Positions 17,039 through 25,326 of a DNA stretch of 64,000 nt are shown here, in pieces (the first letter of the stretch is position 1; every line of letters begins with the position of its first letter). This DNA is from Foliimonas ilicis (GTDB lineage Bacteria; Pseudomonadota; Alphaproteobacteria; Rhizobiales; Rhizobiaceae): NCBI RefSeq assembly GCF_039939195.1, contig NZ_JBDUUH010000003.1:62001-126000 (forward strand), given 5' to 3'. The position numbers and the translations under genes are program-made. The notes under the pieces are model-generated. The model did no database searches, was not told the DNA's origin, and saw nothing but the letters and a program-made list of their open reading frames with translations.

Positions 17039-18031
17039 TCAGGCCTGAGCAGCGGCCACGAAGTTGGCGATGATCGGCGACTTCGCCTTCCACTCTTCAA
17101 CAATGGGTGCAACGCGTTCGCGCATGGCATCAAGGTCTTCGAGTTCGTGAATCTGGACGCCCTTCGCCTTGAGTTCCTCGCGGCCGGTTATTTCCTGATC
17201 TTTGGTGTAGGCCAGGGTCGGCGCGATCGTGTCGCGTCCCGCCTGACGCAGCCCCTGCTGGACTTCCGCCGGAAGCCCATCAAAGAACGTTTTGTTGGCG
17301 GCGATGACCGTCTGCCACGGATAGTGGCCGGTCAGTGTGAGGTTCTTGCCGACCTCCCAGAGGTTTTCTCCGATGATCGACGAAACATTGATTTCGACAG
17401 CATCCAGAACGCCGGTTTCGAGCGCGCCGTAGATTTCACCATAAGGCAGACCAACGGGGGAGGTTCCAACCTTCTCCCAGATTGCCTGATGCAGCGGAAC
17501 GGGGACGATGCGTGTTTTCAAGCCTGCGAAGTCAGGAATCGTTTTCACGGACTTCGAACCGGATAGGAAGTTCCTCTGGCCGATGTCGACCGTTGAAAGG
17601 CCGACCAGCCCGGCCTCATCCAGATCGTCAAGAATGGCCTGACCGGCTTCACTGGTCGCGAGTTGCTGAAAATGATCGTAGTCGCGGATCAGGAACGGCA
17701 ATTGATAGGCATCAAGTGCGGTGCGACCGGTGACAAGGGGAAACAGAACGCCGCTCGCCAAGGCCAGCGGGATCGTGCCTGCGACGATCGATTCCAGGAT
17801 TTGCTTGTCGTCACCCAACTGACGGTTTGGAAATATCTGGATATCCACTGCACCCGGAATTAGGGCCTCTACGGCCTTCTTGAATTCCACCGCTGCAATG
17901 TGGGCAGGATGACTTTCGGCAGTGGCGTGCGCGAAGATAATCTTCGTGGTTTGGGCGCGGGCAATATAGGGGGCAGCAAGCGTTGCTGCGGCAGCTCCGG
18001 ACAATGCCAGAACAGTGCGGCGCGTTAGCAT
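17039..18031 (-). CDS. TRAP transporter substrate-binding protein (DctP type)
   Basis: A 330-residue periplasmic protein. The N-terminus has a twin-arginine-like leader (TRRTVLALSG, hydrophobic core, cleavage near ARA-Q), so export by Tat is possible. FAGLKTRIVPVPLHQAIWEKVG holds the ligand-carboxylate Arg, and LPYGEIYGALETGVLDAVE is the standard dimer/hinge segment. It is the first gene of the minus-strand operon and divergent from the bicupin at 18217. The cargo is probably a carboxylic acid that feeds the aldolase/BKACE steps. Confidence 0.9.
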   Translation of the reverse strand: MLTRRTVLALSGAAAATLAAPYIARAQTTKIIFAHATAESHPAHIAAVEFKKAVEALIPGAVDIQIFPNRQLGDDKQILESIVAGTIPLALASGVLFPLVTGRTALDAYQLPFLIRDYDHFQQLATSEAGQAILDDLDEAGLVGLSTVDIGQRNFLSGSKSVKTIPDFAGLKTRIVPVPLHQAIWEKVGTSPVGLPYGEIYGALETGVLDAVEINVSSIIGENLWEVGKNLTLTGHYPWQTVIAANKTFFDGLPAEVQQGLRQAGRDTIAPTLAYTKDQEITGREELKAKGVQIHELEDLDAMRERVAPIVEEWKAKSPIIANFVAAAQA

Positions 18032-18056
18032 AAAACGTCTCCTCCGTTTCGTTATG

Positions 18057-18201
18057 CAGAACGATGTTCCGTCCTATAAGTTTTCATAAATTTGATTTCT
18101 GTCAAGGAACATTTCATATCCACTCACAAAGAGCGTTCTTGACAGACGGGACATTTCCATATCGTTCTATAATAAGATGCTGTGTTCTGACTGGAAGAAC
18201 G
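18057..18201. promoter_or_regulatory. four AGAACG/CGTTCT hexamers in divergent promoter region
   Basis: The 185-base gap between the divergent dctP and bicupin genes holds AGAACG at 18058-18063, CGTTCT at 18134-18139 and 18163-18168, and AGAACG at 18196-18201. The last forms a 5-base inverted repeat with GTTCT at 18184-18188. A further ATGTTCC/GGAACAT inverted repeat lies at 18064-18070 and 18106-18112. Tandem half-sites of this kind suit an IclR-type regulator, and one is encoded at 19190. A TTGACA at 18139-18144 may be a -35 element for the bicupin gene, but the best TATAAT is 23 bases away. Confidence 0.45.
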
Positions 18202-18216
18202 ATCTGGGAGCGAGAT

Positions 18217-19122
18217 ATGTACGACAAAACCGACCCCCGTGCCATATTGGCCGCAACTGCGAAGGCGCCGGTGCCGAGCAATTTTGCTGGTGTCGATTTC
18301 GGCCTCTTTTACGAGAACGATGCACAGATTGACGATGCGAGCGGCAAGACGTGGCTTACGCGTGGCCAGAACTTTCTGGTCGCCTTTAGCGATGGTGCAG
18401 CAAACGGCGTCTTCGAGCGAAAAAGCCATCCTGACGAGTACATGTTGGTCTTCCCTGACAGCAAATCAGGCGGTCGCGTAGAAGCAAATGGCGAGAATGT
18501 TGACGTCGCGGGCTACAGTCTGGTCATCGTGCCGCCGGGCGACAGCAAGGTCACATTGAGCGAAGGCGGCCGTTTCTTTCGGATATTTTCCACGCAGGCG
18601 AAAGACCTGAGCGCTCTCTGCTCCAATGCGGATTCTTACGCAGAGCCGCACCCGAATCTGCCGCCATTCGCGGCATGGCCGGAGCCGGTTGGCGGCTACA
18701 AGATACGTTCCTACAGCCTCGATGTGCCGGCGCAGCCGGGCCGCTTTGGCCGTATCTTCCGCTGCACGACGCTGATGGTGAATTTCCTCGACCCGCAAAT
18801 GGGGCCTCGCGACATCACAAAACTATCGCCGCATCACCATGATGATTTCGAGCAAGGCTCACTGTCGATCGACGGTTCCTTCACCCATCATTTGCGCTGG
18901 CCGTGGACGACTGACCTCAACACATGGCTGCCGGACGAGCACGCGCTTGTCCAATCGCCTTCGCTGACAATCATCCCGCCGCCTGCGATCCATACCTCGC
19001 GCGGGATGGATGCCGGTCTCAATCAACTCATCGATATTTTCTCCCCGCCGAGGGTGGATTTTTCCAGGCAGGCGAACTGGGTGCTAAACGGGGACGAATA
19101 TCCTATACCGGATCAGAATTAG
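18217..19122 (+). CDS. bicupin domain protein of unknown function
   Basis: A 301-residue cytosolic protein made of two cupin-like halves. The second half has a likely metal site: the histidine cluster SPHHHDDFEQG near residue 208 and a later His in PPPAIHTSRG. The arrangement recalls isomerases or dioxygenases of the cupin fold, but I cannot assign a reaction. The start is ATG 18217 with GGGAGCGAG upstream. Divergence from the TRAP/aldolase operon and the shared hexamer region imply that it belongs to the same pathway. It is followed by a hairpin and then the IclR gene. Confidence 0.7.
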   Translation: MYDKTDPRAILAATAKAPVPSNFAGVDFGLFYENDAQIDDASGKTWLTRGQNFLVAFSDGAANGVFERKSHPDEYMLVFPDSKSGGRVEANGENVDVAGYSLVIVPPGDSKVTLSEGGRFFRIFSTQAKDLSALCSNADSYAEPHPNLPPFAAWPEPVGGYKIRSYSLDVPAQPGRFGRIFRCTTLMVNFLDPQMGPRDITKLSPHHHDDFEQGSLSIDGSFTHHLRWPWTTDLNTWLPDEHALVQSPSLTIIPPPAIHTSRGMDAGLNQLIDIFSPPRVDFSRQANWVLNGDEYPIPDQN

Positions 19123-19131
19123 GCTTCGCTT

Positions 19132-19154
19132 GATACCCGCTGCTTGCGGGTATC
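19132..19154 (+). terminator. stem-loop after the bicupin gene
   Basis: A perfect 9-bp stem (19132-19140 with 19146-19154) with a 5-base loop starts nine bases after the stop at 19122. It has no T-run, so it may be a weak or Rho-assisted terminator before the IclR gene. Confidence 0.5.
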
Positions 19155-19189
19155 ACGGCCAGCACAGAACCGAATGACGGACTTCGCGC

Positions 19190-19978
19190 ATGGAAGAAAA
19201 GACCAAGGCAGGCAGCATTCAAGCCGTTGAGTTTGCGCTGAATATTCTCGAATACGTAGCCCAGCATCAGGCTTCGGTCGGGATTTCGGAGCTTTCACGC
19301 GTGTTCGGCACGACGAAGAGCCGAATTCACAGGCATATCCAGACGCTTGTCAGCGCCGGTTATCTCGTTCGCGACGAGGATACGGAACGCTACAATGTCA
19401 GTGCCCGGCTTATGGCGCTTGGTCAGGCGGTCAGCGAGAGTTTCGAACTGGCTTCGGCAGCCCGCCACACCGCGCGCGAGCTGCGCGACAGTCTCGGTCA
19501 TGCCGTAGCGATCAGCCAGCCGGAACGGGAAGGCATGCGCATTCTTTTGCTGATGCCGAGCCGTTCGAATATCGAAATCGCGGTGAAGCCGGGATCGATC
19601 CTCCAGTATCATTCCAGCGCGCAGGGCAAGATTACGCTGGCCTTTGGCGACCCGATGCTTTTGCCGCAAATCCTGTCGGCGGGGCTGGCGATGACGACGC
19701 CCTACACGATCACCGAGGCACATGCCTTGCGCGAAGAGGTTGAAATCACGCGCAAGCGGCGCTGGGCGGTGGCTCCCAACGAAGCGATGGTCGGGCTCAA
19801 CGCACTCTCGGCACCCATATTCGATGCGCTCGGCGGCTATGTCGGCGCAATCGCAATGACGGACTCAGTGCAGTTCATAGGCAGCATGCCCTCGACCGAA
19901 CAGGTCAGCCAATTGCTTGCCGCTGCCGAGAAGATTTCTTCTCATCTCGGATTCAGGGCGCAGTCAGCGCGCGGTTGA
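19190..19978 (+). CDS. IclR-family transcriptional regulator
   Basis: A 262-residue regulator. Residues about 10-75 form the IclR winged helix (AVEFALNILEYVAQHQASVGISELSRVFG). Residues about 85-255 form the GAF-like effector domain, ending in MTDSVQFIGSMP. IclR regulators bind small carboxylates and control adjacent catabolic operons as repressors or activators. Its closest candidate targets are the bicupin gene just upstream and the divergent TRAP/aldolase/BKACE operon. It is convergent with a GntR gene, with only eight bases between stop codons. Confidence 0.9.
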   Translation: MEEKTKAGSIQAVEFALNILEYVAQHQASVGISELSRVFGTTKSRIHRHIQTLVSAGYLVRDEDTERYNVSARLMALGQAVSESFELASAARHTARELRDSLGHAVAISQPEREGMRILLLMPSRSNIEIAVKPGSILQYHSSAQGKITLAFGDPMLLPQILSAGLAMTTPYTITEAHALREEVEITRKRRWAVAPNEAMVGLNALSAPIFDALGGYVGAIAMTDSVQFIGSMPSTEQVSQLLAAAEKISSHLGFRAQSARG

Positions 19979-19986
19979 CCAAGCTC

Positions 19987-20679
19987 TTATGCTGAAATCC
20001 TGTCATTCTCACCGACGCCCTTGGTGAGCGCGGTGACGTAGATTTCCGCGGTCCGATCGACATGGCCGTTCAAAAGATTGCGGAAGCCGCTGTAATCTTC
20101 CGCGCGAACCAGATCGACGAGCGTCTTGTGTTCCATGAAAGAAAGCTCTCGCAGCCTCTCGATCGGTTTTGTCAGATGGGTACGAAGTGCCGCGATCTGG
20201 CCGGAAACAAGCTGATAAGCCTCCACGACATACGGGTTGCCTGAGCAGTCGACAAATGCCTGATGAAAATCGGCGTCGAGCTGCCCATAGGCAACCGTAT
20301 CGGAAGATTGCATCGCAATATCCATGGCTGCGATTACCGCGCGCAAACGGTTCAAAAGAACGTCCTTGTTGCGACGGATGGCAAACTCAACCGCGTTGAC
20401 CTCCAGCATTTTGCGGTATTCGCAGATGAGGGCCACGTCCTGAGCGGTCGGTGTGAAGACGAAGCTGCCCTTCTTGGACTGGATGACGACCAGACCCTGT
20501 TGCTCAAGCTGGATCAGTGCATCGCGAACAGGTGTACGGCTGACGCCGAAGCTCTCGGCCAGCTTTTCCTCGGATATGTTTTCTCCCAGGCCGATCTCGC
20601 CATCGATGATCGCCTTGCGCAAGCGGACAGCAACCATCTCTGCCAGTGATTTCGGCTGTTCGATCTTCATGTCTTTCAT
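19987..20679 (-). CDS. GntR-family (FCD) transcriptional regulator, last gene of the tctCBA operon
   Basis: A 230-residue GntR regulator: winged helix at about 10-75 (ENISEEKLAESFGVSRTPVRDAL) and FCD domain at about 85-215 with the Asp and His metal ligands (DADFHQAFVD, MEHKTLVDL). The start at 20679 has AAGGAGG seven bases upstream and overlaps the TctA stop as ATGA, so it is translationally coupled to the transporter. This suggests feedback control of the tctCBA operon, possibly through the TTGYATAC-type sites described at 23764 and 24039. Confidence 0.9.
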   Translation of the reverse strand: MKDMKIEQPKSLAEMVAVRLRKAIIDGEIGLGENISEEKLAESFGVSRTPVRDALIQLEQQGLVVIQSKKGSFVFTPTAQDVALICEYRKMLEVNAVEFAIRRNKDVLLNRLRAVIAAMDIAMQSSDTVAYGQLDADFHQAFVDCSGNPYVVEAYQLVSGQIAALRTHLTKPIERLRELSFMEHKTLVDLVRAEDYSGFRNLLNGHVDRTAEIYVTALTKGVGENDRISA

Positions 20680-22178
20680 ACAGAGGCCTCCTTCCGGCGT
20701 GACTTTCTGTAAAGCTTTATCAATGGAGGTATGAACCACAGAGCAAGCGTCATGACACCCAGCGTGCCTGCGATCGGACGCTCGAAAAAGGCAAGCGGGT
20801 TGTTGTCGACCTTGATGAGCGAGGTGATCAGGTTTCGCTCTACGAGCGTACCCATCACCAGCCCCAAAACTGCCGGTGCCACCGGGATTTCGCTCTCCTC
20901 CATAAGGTAGGCAAAGACACCGACCACGATCATGATGACGATGCTGGAGATGGAAAGATCGATCGAGAACGAACCGACAATCGCAAAGCCCAGGATCAAC
21001 GGTGCCAATGCGGTCTTGGGGATTTTCAGGACAGGTGCTGCAACGATGATGGCAAGAATGCCGAGCGGCACCATGAGCAGATTGGCCAGCATGAACACCA
21101 TGAAAATGGCGTTCACTTCCACGGCATTGTTGATGAACACCATAGGGCCGGGGTTCAGGCCCTTAACGTAAAGCACGCCGATGACGATGGCGGTGATCGA
21201 GTCACCGGGAATGCCGAAAACCATTGCCGGGACATACGCCCCGCTCAGCGCGGAGTTGTTGGCAGCCCCTGAATCGACCAGACCTTCCTCATAGCCCGTT
21301 CCGAATTTTTCGGGCGTTTTGGAGAATTTCTTCGAAACCGCATAGGTTATCCACGCTGCGATATCGGACCCGGCACCCGGCAGAATGCCGATAAGAGTGC
21401 CGAGCACAGAGCCGCGGCCCAGATTGAACTTATATTTCCACAGCGTTTTGCCCAGACCGTTGAACAGGTCCGACACTTTGGCGATCGATTTGGCTGTCTC
21501 CGTCTTGTCGCGATGGACGATGGCGCGGATGATTTCGGGTACGGCAAAAAAGCCGATGAGCGCAGGCACGAAAGAGACGCCGCTTAGCAGCGACTCCTGG
21601 CCGTAGGTAAAGCGCGGATAGCCTGAACTTGTGTCGAGGCCGACGCAGGCGATAAGCAGTCCAAGGCACAGGGACATAACGCTTTTGACGATCGAGCCGG
21701 TGCCCAGCATGATCGCTGCACTGAGGCCAAGAAGCGCCAGCCAGAAATACTCGAATGAGGTGAAGTTGAGCGACACCTCTGCGAGTTGAGGCGCGGCGAC
21801 CATCAGCACAAGCGTACCGAATACCCCGCCGATGGCGGAGGTGACGACACACAGGCCGAGGCCAAGTCCGGCCTTGCCCTTTTGGGACATTTTGTAGAGG
21901 TCATCGACATAGGCTGCCGACGCGGCAGTACCGGGAATGCGGATCAGTGCCGTGGGAATGTCGGAGGCGAAAATGGCCATGGCCGACATGGTGACGATGG
22001 CGCCGATTGCCGGAACCGGGTCCATGTAGAAGGTGATGGGCACGAGCATGGCGGTCGCCATGGTGGCCGACAGGCCCGGAACCGCGCCGATGAAAAGACC
22101 GAACAGCGCGCATAGCAGCATGACGGTCAGATTAAAGGGATCGAAAACCAGGGGCAGTGCAGCGATGACATTATCCAT
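20676..22178 (-). CDS. TctA family transporter, large subunit of tripartite tricarboxylate transporter
   Basis: A 500-residue polytopic membrane protein with the typical TctA length, about 12 helices and the signature loops GAVPGLSATMATAMLVP and GILPGAGSDIAAWITYA, which are the two repeats of the fold. It is the translocation channel of a TTT importer whose TctB and TctC partners lie directly upstream (22192, 22702). The ATG at 22178 is preceded by AAGGAGG. TTT systems carry citrate, tricarballylate, terephthalate, nicotinate and other carboxylates; the cargo here is unknown. Confidence 0.93.
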   Translation of the reverse strand: MDNVIAALPLVFDPFNLTVMLLCALFGLFIGAVPGLSATMATAMLVPITFYMDPVPAIGAIVTMSAMAIFASDIPTALIRIPGTAASAAYVDDLYKMSQKGKAGLGLGLCVVTSAIGGVFGTLVLMVAAPQLAEVSLNFTSFEYFWLALLGLSAAIMLGTGSIVKSVMSLCLGLLIACVGLDTSSGYPRFTYGQESLLSGVSFVPALIGFFAVPEIIRAIVHRDKTETAKSIAKVSDLFNGLGKTLWKYKFNLGRGSVLGTLIGILPGAGSDIAAWITYAVSKKFSKTPEKFGTGYEEGLVDSGAANNSALSGAYVPAMVFGIPGDSITAIVIGVLYVKGLNPGPMVFINNAVEVNAIFMVFMLANLLMVPLGILAIIVAAPVLKIPKTALAPLILGFAIVGSFSIDLSISSIVIMIVVGVFAYLMEESEIPVAPAVLGLVMGTLVERNLITSLIKVDNNPLAFFERPIAGTLGVMTLALWFIPPLIKLYRKSRRKEASV

Positions 22179-22191
22179 GATGCACGCCTCC

Positions 22192-22650
22192 TTACGACAA
22201 TGGGCCAAGAGGCAGCGGGACCAAAAGCAGCTTGGCCATGCCGTAATAGACGACGCCGACAAAGATGATCGAGACTGCCACCCATATCGGTGAGCGGTGT
22301 CCGAGCAGCATGTAAAGCGCGATCATCAACACTGCGCAGCCGATCACAAAGCCGATTTCCTCGAAGAAAAAAGCGAGGACCAAAGTGCCAACCACGGCGA
22401 TGAGTGCCGCGATTGCGCGTTCCGGATGCTTCCAGCCTTCGTTGAGTTCCAGCAGGCGACCGGACGCTGCAACCAGACCGCTCCGCCCGATTATCAACCC
22501 TCCAACGATGAACAACACGCCGAAGATCGTGGGGAACGTACCTGGACCTATTGCCTGGCCCGGCATTGATGGAAAGGTGGATGACTGCCAGATGACGAAT
22601 CCGCCAAGCAGCAGAAAGAACAGGCCAAGCAGCCCGTCGTGAATACGCAT
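22192..22650 (-). CDS. TctB family small permease of TTT transporter
   Basis: A 152-residue protein with four membrane helices, matching TctB in size. GPGTFPTIFGVLFIVGGLIIG is the usual first-repeat motif. It starts 51 bases after the tctC stop and ends 13 bases before tctA, on the same strand. TctB is essential for TTT transport but is poorly conserved, so the call rests on position as well as on the hydrophobic pattern. Confidence 0.9.
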   Translation of the reverse strand: MRIHDGLLGLFFLLLGGFVIWQSSTFPSMPGQAIGPGTFPTIFGVLFIVGGLIIGRSGLVAASGRLLELNEGWKHPERAIAALIAVVGTLVLAFFFEEIGFVIGCAVLMIALYMLLGHRSPIWVAVSIIFVGVVYYGMAKLLLVPLPLGPLS

Positions 22651-22665
22651 CGATTTTCCTCCCGG

Positions 22666-22697
22666 TTGAAGGGGCCGCGTTCAGGCAGCCCCTTCAA
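22666..22697. terminator. stem-loop between tctC and tctB
   Basis: Perfect 10-base arms TTGAAGGGGC (22666-22675) and GCCCCTTCAA (22688-22697) flank a 12-base loop. They fill the gap between the stop of tctC and the start of tctB. The T-run lies on the opposite side for minus-strand transcription, so a role in mRNA processing or stability is more likely than full termination. Confidence 0.6.
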
Positions 22698-22701
22698 TTT
22701 T

Positions 22702-23685
22702 TTACTTTGCCAGACCGACGGCTTTGAGCGTCGTGCCCATCTGCGCGTCCGAATTGGCCATGAAGGCTTCGAAATCAGCGCCGGGGGTCCACTGCATGGC
22801 ATAGCCGCGAGCGGTCATGAACGAGGTGTATTGCGGGTCCTGAACCACTTTGCCGATTGCGGTCTGAAGCTTTTCGACGATGGCGGGATCAAGATCTTTC
22901 GGTGCCACGATACCGCGCCAGGAACCCATGACGAAGTCCACACCGGCTGCTTCCGAGAAGGTCGGCAGATCGGACATGGCTTCGCTGCGTGTAGCGCCGA
23001 AGATAGCGATCGGCTTGACGCGACCGGCATCCATCAAGGCCTGGCCTTCGGGGAGCGATGCGGTCACGAAGTCCACGCCGCCCGCAGCCAGATCCTGCAC
23101 TCCAGGAGCAGCCCCCTCGGAGGGCACCCAGGCAACCCGCGTAACAGGAATATCCAGCGCGTTGAGCATGCCCGCAACCGCGAGATGGTTCACACCGCCC
23201 TGCGCCGAGCCGGACGCTTTCAGTTCACGATCCGAGCTGGATTTGATTGCCTCGATCAGCCCCGCCAAGTCTGCATATGGGCCGTCGGCCCGCACGAAGA
23301 TGGCGGCCGGATCAGCGTTGTAAAGGCCGATAGGCGTGAAGGCCTTGTAGTCGATTTCAGTCAGGCCCTGATAATGCATGCCGCCGATTTCGAGGGTCGC
23401 GATACCAAGCGTGTAGCCATCAGCCTTGGCACGGGCGATGGCCGAATGTCCGACAACGCCGGAGCCGCCGGTACGGTTTTCCACGGGAACCGGAACGCCG
23501 AGTTCCTTCTCCAGCAAAGTGGCGATTATCCGCGCGGTTGCATCGGTGCCGCCACCGGCTCCCCACGGCACGATGAGCGTTACCGGCTTTGCCGGATACT
23601 CTTGAGCCATAGCAGGAACGGGTGCAGCGAAGGCGGTTGCGGCCAGCATGGCCAGCACAATGCGCCGTTTGATAGTGACGTTCAT
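22702..23685 (-). CDS. TctC/Bug family tripartite tricarboxylate substrate-binding protein
   Basis: A 327-residue periplasmic protein: Sec signal (hydrophobic core LAMLAATAFAAPVPAMA, cleavage before QEYP) and the Bug-fold opening YPAKPVTLIVPWGAGGGTDATARI. In this fold the two Gly-rich beta-strand tips bind the ligand carboxylate through water molecules. GGGAGG precedes the ATG at 23685. It is the first gene of the tctC-B-A-gntR operon and is divergent from a second, unrelated-length binding protein at 24096. Confidence 0.92.
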   Translation of the reverse strand: MNVTIKRRIVLAMLAATAFAAPVPAMAQEYPAKPVTLIVPWGAGGGTDATARIIATLLEKELGVPVPVENRTGGSGVVGHSAIARAKADGYTLGIATLEIGGMHYQGLTEIDYKAFTPIGLYNADPAAIFVRADGPYADLAGLIEAIKSSSDRELKASGSAQGGVNHLAVAGMLNALDIPVTRVAWVPSEGAAPGVQDLAAGGVDFVTASLPEGQALMDAGRVKPIAIFGATRSEAMSDLPTFSEAAGVDFVMGSWRGIVAPKDLDPAIVEKLQTAIGKVVQDPQYTSFMTARGYAMQWTPGADFEAFMANSDAQMGTTLKAVGLAK

Positions 23686-23763
23686 TAAGTCCTCCCGAAA
23701 GTTACGCAACAATCAGGCAACTTGCCGTCCCTCGAATACGGCACCTGATCTGCATGTAAGATA

Positions 23764-23773
23764 CAGTATACAA
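23764..23773 (-). promoter_or_regulatory. TTGYATAC operator-like site, tctC side
   Basis: CAGTATACAA on the plus strand reads TTGTATACTG on the minus strand, with a palindromic GTATAC core. It lies 79 bases upstream of the tctC start. The same 10-mer pattern recurs at 24039, 32141, 34350 and 35134. Confidence 0.5.
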
Positions 23774-24038
23774 CAGTGGTTGATGTCAATGCCAGCCCCG
23801 CGCAATTTGCATGACAAACGGCAGTTTTCAGTGATTTGGCGCGAGCGCAGCTCGCCGGGCGCCGAACGAAATTCGCGGAATCACTTCATTTTAGAACATG
23901 CAAAAGATGTGCTGCTGAAGAGCGGTTCGCGGCATAAATCGACATAAATGTCCTGAAACGACCGCGGAAATGGTCGAATTAGGCATCGCTTTACAACGCG
24001 GAGATTGATGATTAGGGTGGCCTTAATTTCGTACACCT

Positions 24039-24048
24039 TTGTATACGG
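24039..24048 (+). promoter_or_regulatory. TTGYATAC operator-like site, second TTT operon
   Basis: TTGTATACGG sits inside a larger inverted repeat (ACACC at 24033-24037, GGTGT at 24047-24051). It lies 48 bases upstream of the binding-protein start at 24096. The compact symmetric form fits a GntR-FCD dimer site. Confidence 0.55.
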
Positions 24049-24095
24049 TGTTAAACGAAGCCAACTAAAGCATAGTGGGAGGAGGCCACATCACA

Positions 24096-25190
24096 ATGAG
24101 ACTCAATCGTCGCACCTTTTTGGCAGGCACTGCTGTTGCCGCCGCCAGTTCGCTTCCGGTTGCAAAGGCCTTTGCGCAAACACCCGTAGATTTCTCCGGT
24201 AAAACCATCGAATTCGTGATTCCATTTTCGGAAGGCGGCGGTTCGGACGTTTGGGGGCGATTCTTTGCTCCTTATCTGGCGCGCCATTTGCCAGGTTCTC
24301 CAAATGTCATCGTCCGCAACGTTCCGGGCGGCGGCTCGATCACGGGTACCAATGAATTTGTCGCACGCGCCCGGCCCGATGGGCTGAGCCTGCTTGGAAC
24401 GTCGGGGTCGACCCAGTTTCCGTTCCTATTGGGCGATCGGCGCGCGCGCTACGACTACGCCGATCTCATTCCCGTCATCGTTTCGCCCACGGGTGGCGTT
24501 GCCTATCTGCCGGCCCGTTTCGACGTCAAGGACGCGTCCGAACTTGGAAAGCTGACCGATCAGGAGCTTGTCTATGCAAGCCAGGGTGCGACATCGCTCG
24601 ATCTGGTGCCGCTGCTCGCCTTCAGGCTGTTGGGATTGAACGTACGCCATGTGTTCGGCATGACCGGACGCGGCGACGGCCGTCTTGCTTTCGAACGCGG
24701 CGAAGCGACAATCGATTATCAGACATCCTCGGCCTATCTGACCAACGTACAGCCTCTGGTCGATGCGGGCAGCGCGGTGCCGATGTTCTCCTGGGGAGTT
24801 ATCGACGCGGAAGGCAACGTCCAGCGCGATCCGACTTTCCCCGACATTCCACATTTCGTCGAAGCCTATGAAATGATGCATGGCGAAGCGCCATCGGGTT
24901 TGGAGTACGATGCCTACAAAGCCTTCTTCGGTTCAGGCTTCGCGGCTCAAAAGCCTGCCATGCTGCCTAAGGGTACGTCGCCGGAAATCGTCGCAGCCTA
25001 TCGTCAGGCATTCATTGATGCGGTGAACGATCCTGATCTGCAGGCCAGCAAGGGCGAGATCCTCGGTGAGTATGATCAGGCCGTGGGCGATAATGTTCAG
25101 GGGCTTTACGAGGTCGCCACCACCATTGCGCCGGAAGCGCGTGAGTGGGTTCGCGAGCTGCTGACCAAGGAATACAACGCCCGGCTTTAA
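24096..25190 (+). CDS. TctC-like tripartite tricarboxylate substrate-binding protein, Tat-type leader
   Basis: A 364-residue periplasmic binding protein. The leader has a classic twin-arginine motif (N-R-R-T-F-L-A) followed by a moderately hydrophobic core and FAQ-T, so Tat export is likely. The mature part opens with the Bug-type IEFVIPFSEGGGSDVWGRFF and PNVIVRNVPGGGS. It is longer and more divergent than the TctC at 22702. GGGAGGAGG lies 11 bases before the ATG. It should pair with the TctA-TctB fusion at 25327. Confidence 0.85.
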   Translation: MRLNRRTFLAGTAVAAASSLPVAKAFAQTPVDFSGKTIEFVIPFSEGGGSDVWGRFFAPYLARHLPGSPNVIVRNVPGGGSITGTNEFVARARPDGLSLLGTSGSTQFPFLLGDRRARYDYADLIPVIVSPTGGVAYLPARFDVKDASELGKLTDQELVYASQGATSLDLVPLLAFRLLGLNVRHVFGMTGRGDGRLAFERGEATIDYQTSSAYLTNVQPLVDAGSAVPMFSWGVIDAEGNVQRDPTFPDIPHFVEAYEMMHGEAPSGLEYDAYKAFFGSGFAAQKPAMLPKGTSPEIVAAYRQAFIDAVNDPDLQASKGEILGEYDQAVGDNVQGLYEVATTIAPEAREWVRELLTKEYNARL

Positions 25191-25263
25191 AGCCCCGTAA
25201 CGAAACGGATGGGTGCGTCGGCAGGAATGCCGCCACCTTCAAATCCCGGCCGACGATACAAGC

Positions 25264-25289
25264 GCCGCCATGCCCTTAGGGCTGGCGGC
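25264..25289 (+). terminator. stem-loop between binding protein and TctA-TctB fusion
   Basis: GCCGCCA (25264-25270) pairs with TGGCGGC (25283-25289), and an inner GCCC/GGGC extends the stem. It lies in the 136-base gap between the two TTT genes, and a TTTTT occurs 11 bases later. It is probably a partial terminator that lowers permease expression relative to the binding protein. Confidence 0.6.
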
Positions 25290-25326
25290 TTCCCCGTCAT
25301 TTTTGCCATAAGGACGAGGTTTTCCC

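Larger units (their letters stand above)
23686..24095. promoter_or_regulatory. 410-base divergent intergenic region between two TTT operons
   Basis: No gene is visible here. It should hold the promoters of both TTT operons. It contains two copies of a 10-mer operator-like element (23764-23773 and 24039-24048, listed separately), each nearer to one of the two operons. The central part (23800-23990) is unremarkable apart from a GACC/GGTC imperfect repeat near 23960. I cannot exclude a small RNA. Confidence 0.6.

Noticed and set aside
23800..23990. Small RNA or small gene in the 410-base TTT intergenic region
   Set aside because: No open frame with a ribosome site and no clear promoter-plus-terminator pair is visible. 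Transcript data would be needed to support one.
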